Assembly (NCBI RefSeq): GCF_011759375.1
Contig: NZ_JAARML010000010.1
Location: forward strand, 62,001 to 126,000
Origin: Paraflavitalea devenefica
Lineage (GTDB): Bacteria; Bacteroidota; Bacteroidia; Chitinophagales; Chitinophagaceae
Direction of reading: 5' to 3'
Length of the DNA stretch: 64,000 nt
Shown here: positions 26,333 to 36,400 of the stretch, in pieces
Position numbering within the stretch: the stretch's first letter is position 1
Layout of the letters: every line of letters starts with the position of its first letter
Position numbers and translations under genes: made by a program
Notes under the pieces: generated by a model
The model's database searches: none
Seen by the model: only the letters and a program-made list of their open reading frames with translations
Told to the model about the DNA's origin: nothing

Positions 26333-27634
26333 TCAGGATGCCGGTTGGTGGTGATATTTGTTTTGCTTTATTTCAAGATGGCTAACCACACCTGTTCCAT
26401 TGAATTTAATTTGTATACCAACAACTTTCCCCATATCATCCTTCAGATCGCCCCTATAAACTACTTTATCATCTATGGATAAAGTGATGTGTTTATCCCT
26501 GGTTGCGCAATTCAGCTTTACCTTTTTTGAAAAATCGACGCCGAAACCCGATAGATCGTGCGTTTTACCATCTATATACTGCATTCCTAACATCAACCCA
26601 ACCTCTCCTACACAGCCTGGTTTGCACAAGGGAACATCTATAACACCATTTGTTCCCATGATCCGGACGTTTGTATATTGACAAATGGCATTACTTTCGT
26701 CATAAGTGTTTTGTAATTGCACCTCAAACAATAAATTGCTACTGTTCACGGTAATGCCTTTGTCCATTTTTGTAAGGGAGAAAATAGGTGCTGCTGACTG
26801 AAAATCAATCTGCAGCGCTGATAATTGCGCCTTGGTAATGCCTAATTGACGAGTAAAAAGTGCTGAAGGCAAATAAACCGGAACAGGGGCCTTTTCAATA
26901 ATCCCCACCCAGCCATTTGTCTCTATATAAACATCCTGTTCTTTTACAATGGAATCGTTTAAGATCAGCTTTGCTTTATAATATCCCGGATAGTAATAGG
27001 TAGTGGTATATTCATGCAATTGTTTATCTACTTTAAAGCGTTTCCGGGGGTCCCAGCTTTGCTGAATAAAAACGCTGTCAGCATTTGAATGGGAAGCGTC
27101 GTAGTTGAAAATAACGGTGTTAGGCAGTCCGGAAGTTACCGGTTTACCCGAAAAAAGGACCTCTTTATACCAGAGGTGGTTAGTTGGTTGCTCTTTGATC
27201 TTCAGGCCGACAAAGACCAGCAAGGCCGCTGTAACAATAACGGCAAGAAGGATTTTAAAAGGCATCCTCACAGGGGCAGTACCCTTAACGCTTCTTTCTT
27301 TTGATGAGCTATCCCCTTCCTGCCCTTTGGATGGTGTGCCCGCATCCTGCTCCCCTACCGTTTCAGATACTGCGCTTTTAAATTCGCGCCAATTTTTATA
27401 CCCTATAAATTGCGCCAGGGCATCCAAGGTAGCCCGGTTCGGGATACTATCATAACGCACCTTTCCCCAAATACGTTTAAGGGTGCTGCTGCTCAGCATC
27501 ACCTTCGTCTCCTCAAAAATTTTCTCACTGAGGTTTTCAAAGTCCTGGCTTTGCCAGGTATCATGTTTACCCCACGCCAACTTTTGTTCGATTATTTCCT
27601 TGCATTTAGCGATATAATAAGCTTCTGGCAGCAT
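26333..27634 (-). CDS. Membrane-anchored HTH-like protein with extracytoplasmic PKD-like/lectin-like region
   Basis: 433 residues, not recognised as a named family. Residues 1-90 form a cytoplasmic helical domain (FENLSEKIFEETKVMLSSSTLKRIWGK ... LDALAQFIGYKNWREFK) that looks like a DNA-binding HTH module frequent in Bacteroidota. One TM helix follows at about 123-145. The outer part begins with a PKD-like stretch (NTVIFNYDASHSNADSVFIQQSWDPRKRF) and ends with a beta-rich region resembling a lectin-like jelly roll. The topology suggests a one-component sensor-regulator that reads the periplasm directly. It is divergent from a PD40-type gene, with TTGAA repeats in between. Confidence 0.75.
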   Translation of the reverse strand: MLPEAYYIAKCKEIIEQKLAWGKHDTWQSQDFENLSEKIFEETKVMLSSSTLKRIWGKVRYDSIPNRATLDALAQFIGYKNWREFKSAVSETVGEQDAGTPSKGQEGDSSSKERSVKGTAPVRMPFKILLAVIVTAALLVFVGLKIKEQPTNHLWYKEVLFSGKPVTSGLPNTVIFNYDASHSNADSVFIQQSWDPRKRFKVDKQLHEYTTTYYYPGYYKAKLILNDSIVKEQDVYIETNGWVGIIEKAPVPVYLPSALFTRQLGITKAQLSALQIDFQSAAPIFSLTKMDKGITVNSSNLLFEVQLQNTYDESNAICQYTNVRIMGTNGVIDVPLCKPGCVGEVGLMLGMQYIDGKTHDLSGFGVDFSKKVKLNCATRDKHITLSIDDKVVYRGDLKDDMGKVVGIQIKFNGTGVVSHLEIKQNKYHHQPAS

Positions 27635-27642
27635 TTATCTAT

Positions 27643-27670
27643 ACTTGAACTCAACTTGAATCACTTTGAA
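27643..27670. promoter_or_regulatory. Three phased ACTT(T)GAA repeats upstream of the HTH membrane protein
   Basis: ACTTGAA at 27643-27649, ACTTGAA at 27654-27660 and ACTTTGAA at 27663-27670. Spacing is 11 then about 9-10 bp, close to one helical turn, ending 9 bp from the ATG at 27634. Such direct repeats suit binding of an HTH regulator, possibly the adjacent gene product. Confidence 0.45.
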
Positions 27671-27745
27671 CAGGCTGTGAATTTACCATATTTACCCCTT
27701 TGCCCACCTTCGTTTTTCATTATTTCAAACCAAAAAAGAACAAAA

Positions 27746-28672
27746 ATGAAAAAAATGTCCCAAAGGTGCTTGGCTACCGGCCTCATTACTTCATTTCTTA
27801 TGATGGGTTTTCAGCCAGTTCTTCAGGCCCAGGATCATTTCTGGAATACCGCTCAGGCCTATTTAGGACAAAATCCGCCAGGCGACAAACCTGAAATATT
27901 CGGCCAGGGCATACTGAAAGACTCGGGAATAGTGCTGGGCAGGGTAACCTTTTCTAAAGATGGTAAAGCCTTTTATTACTCTTTTGCCGCCCATTGGTTT
28001 GATGACAGCGGTTCAGGCACTAAAGAAATTAAATTCAATGGTCAAAAGTGGCAAAAACCGGTAGTTATTGCGGAAAAGATCACCAACCCGGCTTTTTCTC
28101 CTGATTATAAAAGAATATACCTGGGCGGAAGTAATGGCCGGGTGTGGGTATTGGATAAAACCGGAACCGGTTGGTCAAAACCAGCGCTATGGTTAGAAAA
28201 ACCTTACGGATTATACAACTTTCAAGCCACCAACAGTGGTACTTTTTATACGGGCAGTAATGGTACCCAGGGAAGTAAGAAAGACTGGAGCACCTATGAC
28301 TTTTGCCAATTGACTATTGCCGGGAAAGACACGGTTATAACAAGTTTAGGGAATGCGATTAATACACCTGGCTTTGATGGAGACTTTTTTATAGCTCCGG
28401 ACGAATCTTATATTATTATTTCTGCTAAAGAAACAAAAGACTTTGAATCTGAACTTTGGATCAGTTTCCGGAAAAAAGATAAAACCTGGACCATTCCACA
28501 AAGCCTGGGTGATAAAATAAATAATGGCTTAGCCCATCGGTTCGGTCAATATGTAACGCCGGATGGGAAATACCTGTTTTACACCCAGGGTACCAATGAA
28601 GCAGACTGTACTATTTATTGGGTCCGTTTCGATAAATTATTATCACGCCTGAGGCCAGGAGACCTGAAATAG
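27746..28672 (+). CDS. Secreted PD40/TolB-like beta-propeller protein
   Basis: 308 residues from ATG 27746, where a signal peptide begins (MKKMSQRCLATGLITSFLMM ... VLQAQD). The frame is open further upstream to 27410 but that part overlaps the divergent gene. The mature part has WD40-like PD40 repeats: GRVTFSKDGKAFYYSF, NPAFSPDYKRIYLGGSNGRVW, FFIAPDESYIIISAKE, QYVTPDGKYLFYTQG. It probably folds as a TolB-like propeller in the periplasm or outside the cell; no catalytic residues are evident. It is divergent from the HTH membrane protein. Confidence 0.85.
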   Translation: MKKMSQRCLATGLITSFLMMGFQPVLQAQDHFWNTAQAYLGQNPPGDKPEIFGQGILKDSGIVLGRVTFSKDGKAFYYSFAAHWFDDSGSGTKEIKFNGQKWQKPVVIAEKITNPAFSPDYKRIYLGGSNGRVWVLDKTGTGWSKPALWLEKPYGLYNFQATNSGTFYTGSNGTQGSKKDWSTYDFCQLTIAGKDTVITSLGNAINTPGFDGDFFIAPDESYIIISAKETKDFESELWISFRKKDKTWTIPQSLGDKINNGLAHRFGQYVTPDGKYLFYTQGTNEADCTIYWVRFDKLLSRLRPGDLK

Positions 28673-28779
28673 CTGCCGTCATTAATGGCCCGCAAAAAAC
28701 TGTACTTTCGTTTCTTATAAAAGGATGAAAAATGGTAGCACAGCGATAAAGTTATTTTAATCATCAAAAAGAACAATCA

Positions 28780-29169
28780 TTGATACGCCCCGCTTCAAAG
28801 AACCTGCATTTGACCGTCTCCATACTTGTTATCATACCCATCGCGCTGGCCTATGGTTTATACCCGCAAATGATTCTGCCGTTGTTGTTTGATTTTAAAG
28901 TAGACGCTATCAACCTGGCAAATATTTTCAGGGCTATGATGGGTTTATACCTGGGCATGTCCGTGATTTGGATTATGGGCATTATTAAATCCAAATTATG
29001 GGTCACCGCAACTATTACCAATATTACTTTTATGGGAGGGCTGGCGCTTGGCAGATTAGTAAGCCTGGCTTTAGACGGGGCTCCGGGCATTTATTTTTTA
29101 ATTGGATTTGTGTTAGAGTCGGCTCTTGCTATATGGGGGTTAAAAAACTTAAAGAAATATGGAAACTGA
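28780..29169 (+). CDS. DUF4345 family membrane protein
   Basis: 129 residues, four predicted TM helices (ILVIIPIALAYGLYP; NIFRAMMGLYLGMSVIWIMGII; TITNITFMGGLALGRLVSL; FLIGFVLESALAIWGL). The RAMMGLYLGMS and GRLVSLALDG motifs fit DUF4345. The function is unknown. The start is TTG at 28780; there is no better in-frame ATG. Confidence 0.8.
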   Translation: MIRPASKNLHLTVSILVIIPIALAYGLYPQMILPLLFDFKVDAINLANIFRAMMGLYLGMSVIWIMGIIKSKLWVTATITNITFMGGLALGRLVSLALDGAPGIYFLIGFVLESALAIWGLKNLKKYGN

Positions 29170-29345
29170 TTAGCAAAGTTATGCGACCCTCCCAGCCTCC
29201 AAAGCCGGAATGCGCTACCAGTCTACACCTGTTACAGAAAACAATGGACATAAGAATGTCTGAAAAATGTACTAAATTGGATCCCTATCCCTCCTTTTTT
29301 GCCCTTCGAAAGCTGTATCTATTCTTCATCTCAAAAATCAGCGAC

Positions 29346-30206
29346 ATGAGCAACTCAACTATCCAACAAGACACTGCTTCCACGCAAGCTACTCCGAATC
29401 CGAACAAAGCGCTATGGGAAAAAGGTGATTTTACCCGCATTGCCGAAACCATGCGTGAAAGCGGGACTGCTTTGGTAGCCCGACTGGGTGTTACCAAAGA
29501 CCTTATGGTACTTGATCTGGGCTGTGGAGATGGCACTACAGCCATTCCCGCAGCGAAACTTGGCGCGAAGGTAACAGGTGTTGACATTGCCAGGAACCTG
29601 GTGGAGGCCGGTAATCTCCGGGCGCAAGCGGAAGGCCTCACCAATGTGACTTTCCAGGAAGGAGATGCCACGAATCTGCAGGGACTGGAGGATAAGACAT
29701 TTGATCTGGTGATCAGCATCTTTGGCGCCATGTTCGCACCAAAGCCATTTGATGTTGCCAAAGAAATGGTGCGCGTCACCCGCCCGGGCGGAAGAATCGT
29801 CATGGGCAACTGGATCCCTGGCGATCCTACCCTCGTAGCCCAGATCCTGAAGATCAGTTCAGCCTATACCCCGCCGCCTCCGGAAGGGTTTGTAAGCCCG
29901 ATGTTGTGGGGTGTGGAGAGCCATGTGCTTGAGCGCTTTCAAAAGGCAGGTATATCTCCTGAAAATATATCATTCGCTAAAGACACCTATATATTTAATG
30001 CCCCCTTCCCTCCTACAGAATTTGTCGCCAGGTTTAAGAATTATTATGGGCCTACCATGAATGCCTTTGAAGCCGCCGAAAAGAGTGGAAAGGCCGTAGA
30101 ACTGCAGCGTGAATTGGAAGAACTGTTTAACAGTCAAAACAAAAGCACCGAACCGGATACCACTTCTATCCCGGCTACTTTCCTGAGAGTTACGGTCACG
30201 TGTTAA
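29346..30206 (+). CDS. Class I SAM-dependent methyltransferase
   Basis: 286 residues from ATG 29346; the open frame begins earlier but overlaps the DUF4345 gene. Motif I is VLDLGCGDGTTAIPAA, the acidic loop VTGVDIARNLVEAG, motif II region DLVISIFGAMFAPKP and motif III VRVTRPGGRIVMGNW, all in the order of ubiE/COQ5-like methyltransferases. The substrate is unknown; the C-terminal part resembles small-molecule methyltransferases. The gene is followed by a clear terminator hairpin. Confidence 0.93.
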   Translation: MSNSTIQQDTASTQATPNPNKALWEKGDFTRIAETMRESGTALVARLGVTKDLMVLDLGCGDGTTAIPAAKLGAKVTGVDIARNLVEAGNLRAQAEGLTNVTFQEGDATNLQGLEDKTFDLVISIFGAMFAPKPFDVAKEMVRVTRPGGRIVMGNWIPGDPTLVAQILKISSAYTPPPPEGFVSPMLWGVESHVLERFQKAGISPENISFAKDTYIFNAPFPPTEFVARFKNYYGPTMNAFEAAEKSGKAVELQRELEELFNSQNKSTEPDTTSIPATFLRVTVTC

Positions 30207-30228
30207 GGAAAAGATCTTTTAAACTAAA

Positions 30229-30260
30229 GAACCCTTCAAATCCAACGATCTGAAGGGTTC
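30229..30260 (+). terminator. Terminator after the methyltransferase
   Basis: GAACCCTTCA (30229-30238) and TGAAGGGTTC (30251-30260) form a perfect 10-bp stem with a 12-nt loop, followed by ATTGTTTAG on the plus strand. It lies 22 bp after the stop. Confidence 0.75.
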
Positions 30261-30271
30261 ATTGTTTAGTA

Positions 30272-30315
30272 TCGGGTGGAGTAGATTGCCAGCGACGATC
30301 CTTTAAGCGGGAGGC
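30272..30315 (-). other. Degenerate tRNA-Pro 3'-end-like fragment
   Basis: The plus-strand string from TCGGGTGGA through CCAGCGAC resembles the complement of the 3' half of the tRNA-Pro at 47365-47438, with gaps. A closely related string lies at 47278-47318. It is too short and degraded to be a tRNA gene. Confidence 0.35.
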
Positions 30316-30322
30316 CCTCCCT

Positions 30323-32737
30323 CTAGTCCGCTCTCAGGCTCTTCACGGGGTTGGCTGTAGCCGCCCGGATGGTTTGAAAGGCAATCGTAAACAAGGCGAT
30401 CCCGATGGCCGCGGCTCCGGCAGCGACCAGCACCCAGGCATTTAGGTTAGTCCGGTAGGAGAACCGAAGCAGGAAGTCGTTCATGAACAACCATGACAGC
30501 GGCGAGGCGATGACGATGGCGACCAGGATCAGTTGGATAAAGCTTCGGGCCAGCAAAGTAGTGATACTGGCCACACTGGCGCCCAGGACTTTTCGGATGC
30601 CGATCTCTTTAGTACGGTTCTCCGCCATATAGACCGACAACCCGAGCAGCCCCATGCAGGAAACAAAGATGGCGAGGAACGCGAAGATATTGATCAGCGA
30701 GCCGGTGTTTTTGGTCTGTTTAAATTTTGCCGCATAAGCTTCATCTGCAAAACGCACTTCAGTAAGGAAATTGGTATTGTATTTTTTGAGGATGGCCTCG
30801 GCTTGTTGTGCGGCCTGCAATGTTCCCTGGTTCGCGCTTAGCCGGATGCTTAAATAGCCCTTGCCCCTCCCCCCCTTGATGAGGACCTGTTTGCTGGCCT
30901 CACCAGGATCACCGATCAAGAAATCCTTTACCACACCCACGATCTTCCAGCGCTTGTCTTCATCTATAATCACCTGTCCCACGGGTTCTTTGAAACCCAG
31001 CACCTTTACGCTGGCTTCGTTCACCACACAGGAGAGCGTGTCGCCCGCATAGCGGTCCAGGTCGATATCCCTTCCTGCCAGGAGGGTCAGTCCGTTGGTG
31101 CGGATAAAATTGCCAGCTTCTTCCATCAGCACAAAGGCGGGATTCGACTTAGGGTCCATGCCTGCCCATTTCAGACCAGACTCTTCAGCAGAATAACTGG
31201 TGACCGTTGTATTGGAAGTGCAAACGGAGGAGGCTGCTCCTGAGTTGATCAATTCATTTTTGACAGCCGTATAGCTCTTTTGCAGGTCATCGGTCAGTGG
31301 CTGAAACACCAGGTTCTCCTTTACAAAGCCGGTGTCCCGGTTAAGCCCGTACAGTATCTGTTTTTGAAAGATGATCGTGAAATTGATGAGGAAGATCGAA
31401 AAGACGAATTGCAGTACGACCAGGATCTTCCTGGGAGTAACCGAGGGCCACCGAAAGTTACGAACCAGCAAGAAACGTGACGAAGCAGCTCCGGTGAAGT
31501 TCCGGGCGTTGGTGTTTTTCAGGACACCTTTGAGTACCCGGATCGGTTTGAAGGACGACAAATAAAACGCGGGGTAGCTGCCCGCGAGCAAACCCGTCAG
31601 CAGCACGAACCCAAGGGCCATGGCCCAGAAACCGGGCGATGTCCAGGGAATGCTCAATTTTGTATTGATCAGGGCACTAAAGGCCGGGATAGCCATTTCA
31701 ACCAGTATGAATGCGATGATGCCAGCCAGCACTGCCATCAGGATGGATTCTCCGATGAATTGCAGGATGAGGGACTTCCGGCCAGCGCCAATCACCTTGC
31801 GCACGCCCACTTCCTTAGCTCTTTTCTCGCTGCGGGCGGTGCTCAGGTTCATGAAATTGATACAGGCGATGAGGAGGATGATCCCCGCGAGCGCGCCCAG
31901 CATGCGCAGGTTATCGATATGGCCGCCATCCGGCTTACCATTGACAAACCTCCCATAGAGATATTCTTTGTTGAAAGGGTAGAGAAAGATCTGTTGGCCG
32001 CTTAGCAAAGAGCTGTTGCGGGCGGCGATGCCGGCGATCTTTTTATTCATGGCATCGATGTGTGTACCCGGCAGCAATTCCACAAAAGTGTTGGAGTTCA
32101 TGTGTCTCCAGTCTCCCGGGTTCCGGCCATTTGTCTGCAAGTATCCATAGGACAGTAAGTATTCAAATTTGAACCGGGTATTATCGGGCAGGTCCTTGAG
32201 TACGCCGGTAACGACGAAGTTATCGCCGGTAGGTGTGGTGATCGTTTTGTTGAGCGGGTCATCACTGCCGAATAGTTTTGTCGCCAGTTGTTGGGTGAGC
32301 ACGATCCCATTGGCGTCGCCCAGGACCGTCGCCGCGTTGCCTTGTAGCAAAGAGAAACTAAACATCGACAGGAAAGCAGGATCGACGAAATTGCCCTGTG
32401 CGTTTATTTTCTTGTCGGCGTATCGTAAGAGCCGGGAAGATCCCATCAGCCTCGCAATGTTCTTTATTTCAGGGAACTCCTGTTGAAGGGCGGGGGCCAA
32501 GGGAGGGGCTGTCGCATTCCAGGAAACCAACTGCCCATTGACGGTACCCCGGTTGTAGGCCGTGTACAAATTGGCCTTGTGCTCGTGGAACTGATCAACG
32601 CTGAGTCCATGCCGGATGTTCAGGAGCAGCAGGATAGCTCCTGCCATGCCGAGGGCCAGGCCCATGATGTTGATCAGCGAATAAACCTTGTTCCTCGTGA
32701 TGTTTCGCCAGGCGACTTTAAAATAGCTTGAAAACAT
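30323..32737 (-). CDS. MacB/FtsX-type ABC transporter permease
   Basis: 804 residues. Two copies of the MacB periplasmic-core plus FtsX permease unit: TM at about 21-41 (INIMGLALGMAGAILLLL), periplasmic core, three TMs around 285-405 (GIILLIACINFMNLSTARSEKRAKEVGVRKVIGA), a second core, then three TMs near the end with SVYMAENRTKEIGIRKVLGAS. This eight-helix layout is typical of Bacteroidota permeases for lipoprotein or antimicrobial export. No ATPase gene lies nearby in the window, so the partner must be encoded elsewhere. Confidence 0.92.
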   Translation of the reverse strand: MFSSYFKVAWRNITRNKVYSLINIMGLALGMAGAILLLLNIRHGLSVDQFHEHKANLYTAYNRGTVNGQLVSWNATAPPLAPALQQEFPEIKNIARLMGSSRLLRYADKKINAQGNFVDPAFLSMFSFSLLQGNAATVLGDANGIVLTQQLATKLFGSDDPLNKTITTPTGDNFVVTGVLKDLPDNTRFKFEYLLSYGYLQTNGRNPGDWRHMNSNTFVELLPGTHIDAMNKKIAGIAARNSSLLSGQQIFLYPFNKEYLYGRFVNGKPDGGHIDNLRMLGALAGIILLIACINFMNLSTARSEKRAKEVGVRKVIGAGRKSLILQFIGESILMAVLAGIIAFILVEMAIPAFSALINTKLSIPWTSPGFWAMALGFVLLTGLLAGSYPAFYLSSFKPIRVLKGVLKNTNARNFTGAASSRFLLVRNFRWPSVTPRKILVVLQFVFSIFLINFTIIFQKQILYGLNRDTGFVKENLVFQPLTDDLQKSYTAVKNELINSGAASSVCTSNTTVTSYSAEESGLKWAGMDPKSNPAFVLMEEAGNFIRTNGLTLLAGRDIDLDRYAGDTLSCVVNEASVKVLGFKEPVGQVIIDEDKRWKIVGVVKDFLIGDPGEASKQVLIKGGRGKGYLSIRLSANQGTLQAAQQAEAILKKYNTNFLTEVRFADEAYAAKFKQTKNTGSLINIFAFLAIFVSCMGLLGLSVYMAENRTKEIGIRKVLGASVASITTLLARSFIQLILVAIVIASPLSWLFMNDFLLRFSYRTNLNAWVLVAAGAAAIGIALFTIAFQTIRAATANPVKSLRAD

Positions 32738-32910
32738 AATTATGCTTTAACCAGGTAAAAGCTGCTACAGGCAGCGTTCCGTATGTTCAACACAAGAAAT
32801 GCCATTTCCTAGCTCATTATTAATCAATTAATTAAATATACCTGTGGCAGACAGCACCGTTCGATTTTGATACATGCCGATGTCCGTTTATAACACATCT
32901 GATAACGCTA

Positions 32911-32929
32911 ACCGGATTCTTTTTCCGGT
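32911..32929. other. Small hairpin upstream of the permease and DUF2200 genes
   Basis: ACCGGA (32911-32916) and TCCGGT (32924-32929) enclose a T-rich loop. The 239-bp divergent gap between the permease and DUF2200 genes also contains the palindrome TTAACGTTAA at 32957-32966. Either may be an operator; no further evidence. Confidence 0.3.
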
Positions 32930-32976
32930 CTTCCTGCTGTAACTTTAACTTAAAGATTAACGTTAAAATACGAGCT

Positions 32977-33342
32977 ATGAACACTTCCGACACACACAAT
33001 CAGCGTATCGCAAAAATGATCTTCGCCTCGGTCTACCCAATGTATGTCGAAAAAGTGGAGAAGAAAGGCAGAACAAAAGAAGAGTTACACCAGGTCATAC
33101 AGTGGTTAACAGGTTTCGATAACAAGAAACTGCAGGAACTGATAAAAGAAAAAGTAACTTTTGAAACGTTCTTCCAACGTGCTTCGCTAAACCCCAACGC
33201 TTCCCTTATCACAGGTGTTATCTGCGGATATCGTGTGGAGGAAATCGAAAACCCTTTAACACAAAAGGCCAGGTATTTGGATAAGTTGGTGGATGAGTTG
33301 GCAAAGGGCAGGAAGATGGAGAAGATTTTGCGAGGCTCGTAG
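32977..33342 (+). CDS. DUF2200 family protein
   Basis: 121 residues, matches DUF2200 over its full length: RIAKMIFASVYPMYVEKVEKKGRTKEELHQVIQWLTGF near the N-terminus and FFQRASLNPNASLITGVICGYRVEEIENPLTQ in the middle. A soluble, probably cytoplasmic protein with a YdhG-like context in other genomes; its role is unknown. Stand-alone gene, convergent with the GH127 gene and separated from it by a hairpin. Confidence 0.9.
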   Translation: MNTSDTHNQRIAKMIFASVYPMYVEKVEKKGRTKEELHQVIQWLTGFDNKKLQELIKEKVTFETFFQRASLNPNASLITGVICGYRVEEIENPLTQKARYLDKLVDELAKGRKMEKILRGS

Positions 33343-33377
33343 CGTGTTGAACTGCATTACGAAGATGATAAAAAGAA

Positions 33378-33401
33378 GGGGCTGACCAAAAGATCAGCCC
33401 C
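33378..33401. terminator. Bidirectional terminator between DUF2200 and GH127 genes
   Basis: GGGGCTGA (33378-33385) and TCAGCCCC (33394-33401) form a perfect 8-bp stem. On the minus strand it is followed by CTTCTTTTTATC, a good T-tract for the GH127 gene ending at 33422. Confidence 0.8.
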
Positions 33402-33421
33402 AAACATTTTGACGGCAAGGC

Positions 33422-36400
33422 CTATTTTAACTTAACATCCAGGTAAACAGAATGACGCCCGTATGATTCATAAAATGGTTTAAAAACCACCTCATCAATG
33501 GTGAATTGTAACTGCTGAGGATCACCTTTAATTGACTTGCTTATATCATTAGCATCCAGGGTTACTTTACGCCATTCTTTTCTTGCTTCGGGCTCCTGGG
33601 CTGCCAGCAATATCGGTCCGTAAAACAGACTGGCTATGTTTTGCTGGTCCATAACCGGGTCCAGGTGAAATTGAAAGGGCATTCTCAATTCTATAACATC
33701 GCCATCTTTCCAACTGCGGCTTATTTTCAGGTAACTGCCTGGCTTAGCTTGAAGCTTTTGTGCTTTACCGTTGATGGTCACAAAGAATCCTTTGGTAGCC
33801 CAGCCTGGCACGCGCACATGGATATCAAATTTTCCACTACCCTTGATCATCAGACGGGTGTTGTCTTCATTTGGAAAGTTGGTTGTCTGTTCCACCGTTA
33901 CTTTGCGTTCTGTCCATTCCAGTGTCGAGGGCACATATAGATTGACATAGAGCGCCTGGTCATCCTTACTTTTAAAGTAAATGGAGTTTTGCAGCTTGGT
34001 ACTGCTCTCTATGGCTGTACCGTTGCAACAGGTAAAGCCTGTCATATTCGGATTGCCAAATTGTTTGACAGACCCTGGCCTGAGCGGTACGTGATAGGTA
34101 TTGGCAGGGCTATTCTCGGCTACAGAAGCCAGGATATGGTTGTACAACCCACGCTCGTAATAGTCCATGTACTCTCCCCGCTGATCGAAGAGAAACAGGT
34201 CGCTGGTCAATTTCAGCATATTGTACGTGGCGCAGGTTTCGTTCTGCCCGCCGGAAGAAAAGCCGTTTTCATACAATGTTCCCGGCTCACTGGTAAAACA
34301 TTCCGCATTGTTGGGATTACGGGCGCCTGCAACTCCTCCAATGCTGTACATATAATCATTGACCATCTTATACCAGAAGTTATCGGCTATTTTGTAATAT
34401 TCCGGGTTATTGGTGGCCCGGTACGTTTCGATACTCCCTACAACCTGAGGTATATGCTGATTGGCATGCAATCCACGGAAAAGATCTACATTTTTGGCCA
34501 GCCCATGCGAATGTTGTGTATCGCCAAAGAACACCCTGATATTATCAAATAATTGCGCAGTTTTCAGGTGATCCGGTTTACCGGTAATCCGGTACAGACG
34601 GGCCATTGCCTCATTCATACCTCCAAACTCACCGGCAATGTACGTATTCCACATTTTTATAAGCGTGTCCGTTGGCACCTTGCGCAGGCGGGCATATACC
34701 CAATCACCCATGCCACTAGCTATTTCAAGGGCTTTTTTATTACCGCTCACTTCATATACATCCAGTAAGCCGGCCAAAATTTTATGCAACGTATAATACG
34801 GCGCCCAGATCTGGTTCTTCTGTCCTCCGTACCTGGCTCCTTTTTCCAACATGATAAACTGATCCGGAGGATAAGCGCTGATGAATCCTGTTCCCCAGTT
34901 CCAATAATCGGTACGGATGCCCGCATCACTAAGATCCGAATCATAGTCTGATTTTCCGGGACCAGGCGGCACCGCCGCCGGATCTGACACATGCGTGCCA
35001 CTTGCTGCTGTAGCCTTTCCGGATAATTGTGATAACTCGTAGAGGGTATTTACCATCACCTCCATTTTTTGGGAGAAATTGGCCTGAAGCGCCTTGTCAT
35101 ATCCTGTGCCGGCATAGGCTTGTGCAATGGCCGTAAGGTAGTGACCGGTAGCATGCCCCCTTAATTTGGTGTCCCGGCTATCCCATACACCCAAAGGCTT
35201 TGCTCCTTCAGGTTGTTGCTGGCCAAAAGCATGACGGAACATATAGAGAAAAGAGTTAGGATCGGTTTTAGCTAATGTTAGTATAAACTTATCGCGATTT
35301 TGGATGAATTTGGATTCGTGGCCATGAGCATCATTTTTCAGAGAAACCTGGTCCAAATGAAACGCCTGCAGCTTTAAAACCGGCGTAGTTGATTTGTTGG
35401 CTTCTTTTACTGTGACAAATGCCTTTGGTTGAAAACTGGTTCCTGCAACACGCCCCGTAATCGTATAATTGCCGGGTTTAAGAACAGCGGTATTGTCGAT
35501 TGCTGCAGGCCACACCACACGTACTTTTGGACCTTTTTTATGCTGGTAAGTTCCGGGTACATAACTTGGTAATCGTGGCAGATCTCCTACTGCTGTTTCC
35601 ACCTTCACATCGGATACATTAACTAAATATGCATTATAAAGCTGTGCCTCAGTAGGAGAAAAACGAGGAAGGGTATCTTCAGCACGCCTACCCGTAGTAT
35701 TTACCGAACCTTGATTGATACCTCTCCGGGAATTGTTATAAATGCCGGCAACCTGTGTACTGCTCAGGGGCACCCGGTAAATACGGAAATCACGTACCAG
35801 GGCATTCAGATTGGGATCTCCCGGCACTAACGATTTTCCGATATAAAGCAGTTTTTCTCCTGGCTGCTGACCGAATACGTCTGATAACTCCTTGGGAATA
35901 TCCTTAGCCTCGCCCACGGGCTTACTATCCACATAGGTAATGATAGATTTTGAAGGAACATCTATCACTATGGCAAGATGAACCCACTTATTCGTTTCTA
36001 TAGCCGGAGAAACCGCTCCGTTTTTATTACCTGTTATCAACGCCTGGTAGCCTTTCTGGGCATTTGTGCCAACAGGGGCCGCAAAGAAATGTTTGGTGGC
36101 ATCCTTCCCGAAATCAAAAAAACGTTGGCCAGGTTGCTCCGAACGCAAGTATATCCATCCTGATATACTGAGCGATTCTATATCTGTTAACGCTTCTCCC
36201 GGGATCGTCACAAAAGCATTGTTATCCCCGGAAAGCGACAAAACCTTTCCAAACCGGTTGTCATTGACAAATTGGGCTTCGCCGCCCTGAAATTTGGCGT
36301 GCAAATTATTGCGGGACCAGTCTTTCAGATCTCCGTTAAACACATAGCGTGCAATCATTCCTGTTTCACCGATCCCATCCAATATTTGGTCTTGTGCCTG

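Noticed and set aside
27410..27745. N-terminal extension of the PD40-type protein
   Set aside because: It would overlap the divergent HTH membrane protein, and a clear signal peptide starts at 27746.
28998..29345. N-terminal extension of the methyltransferase
   Set aside because: It overlaps the DUF4345 gene and lacks methyltransferase features; the ATG at 29346 gives the usual length.
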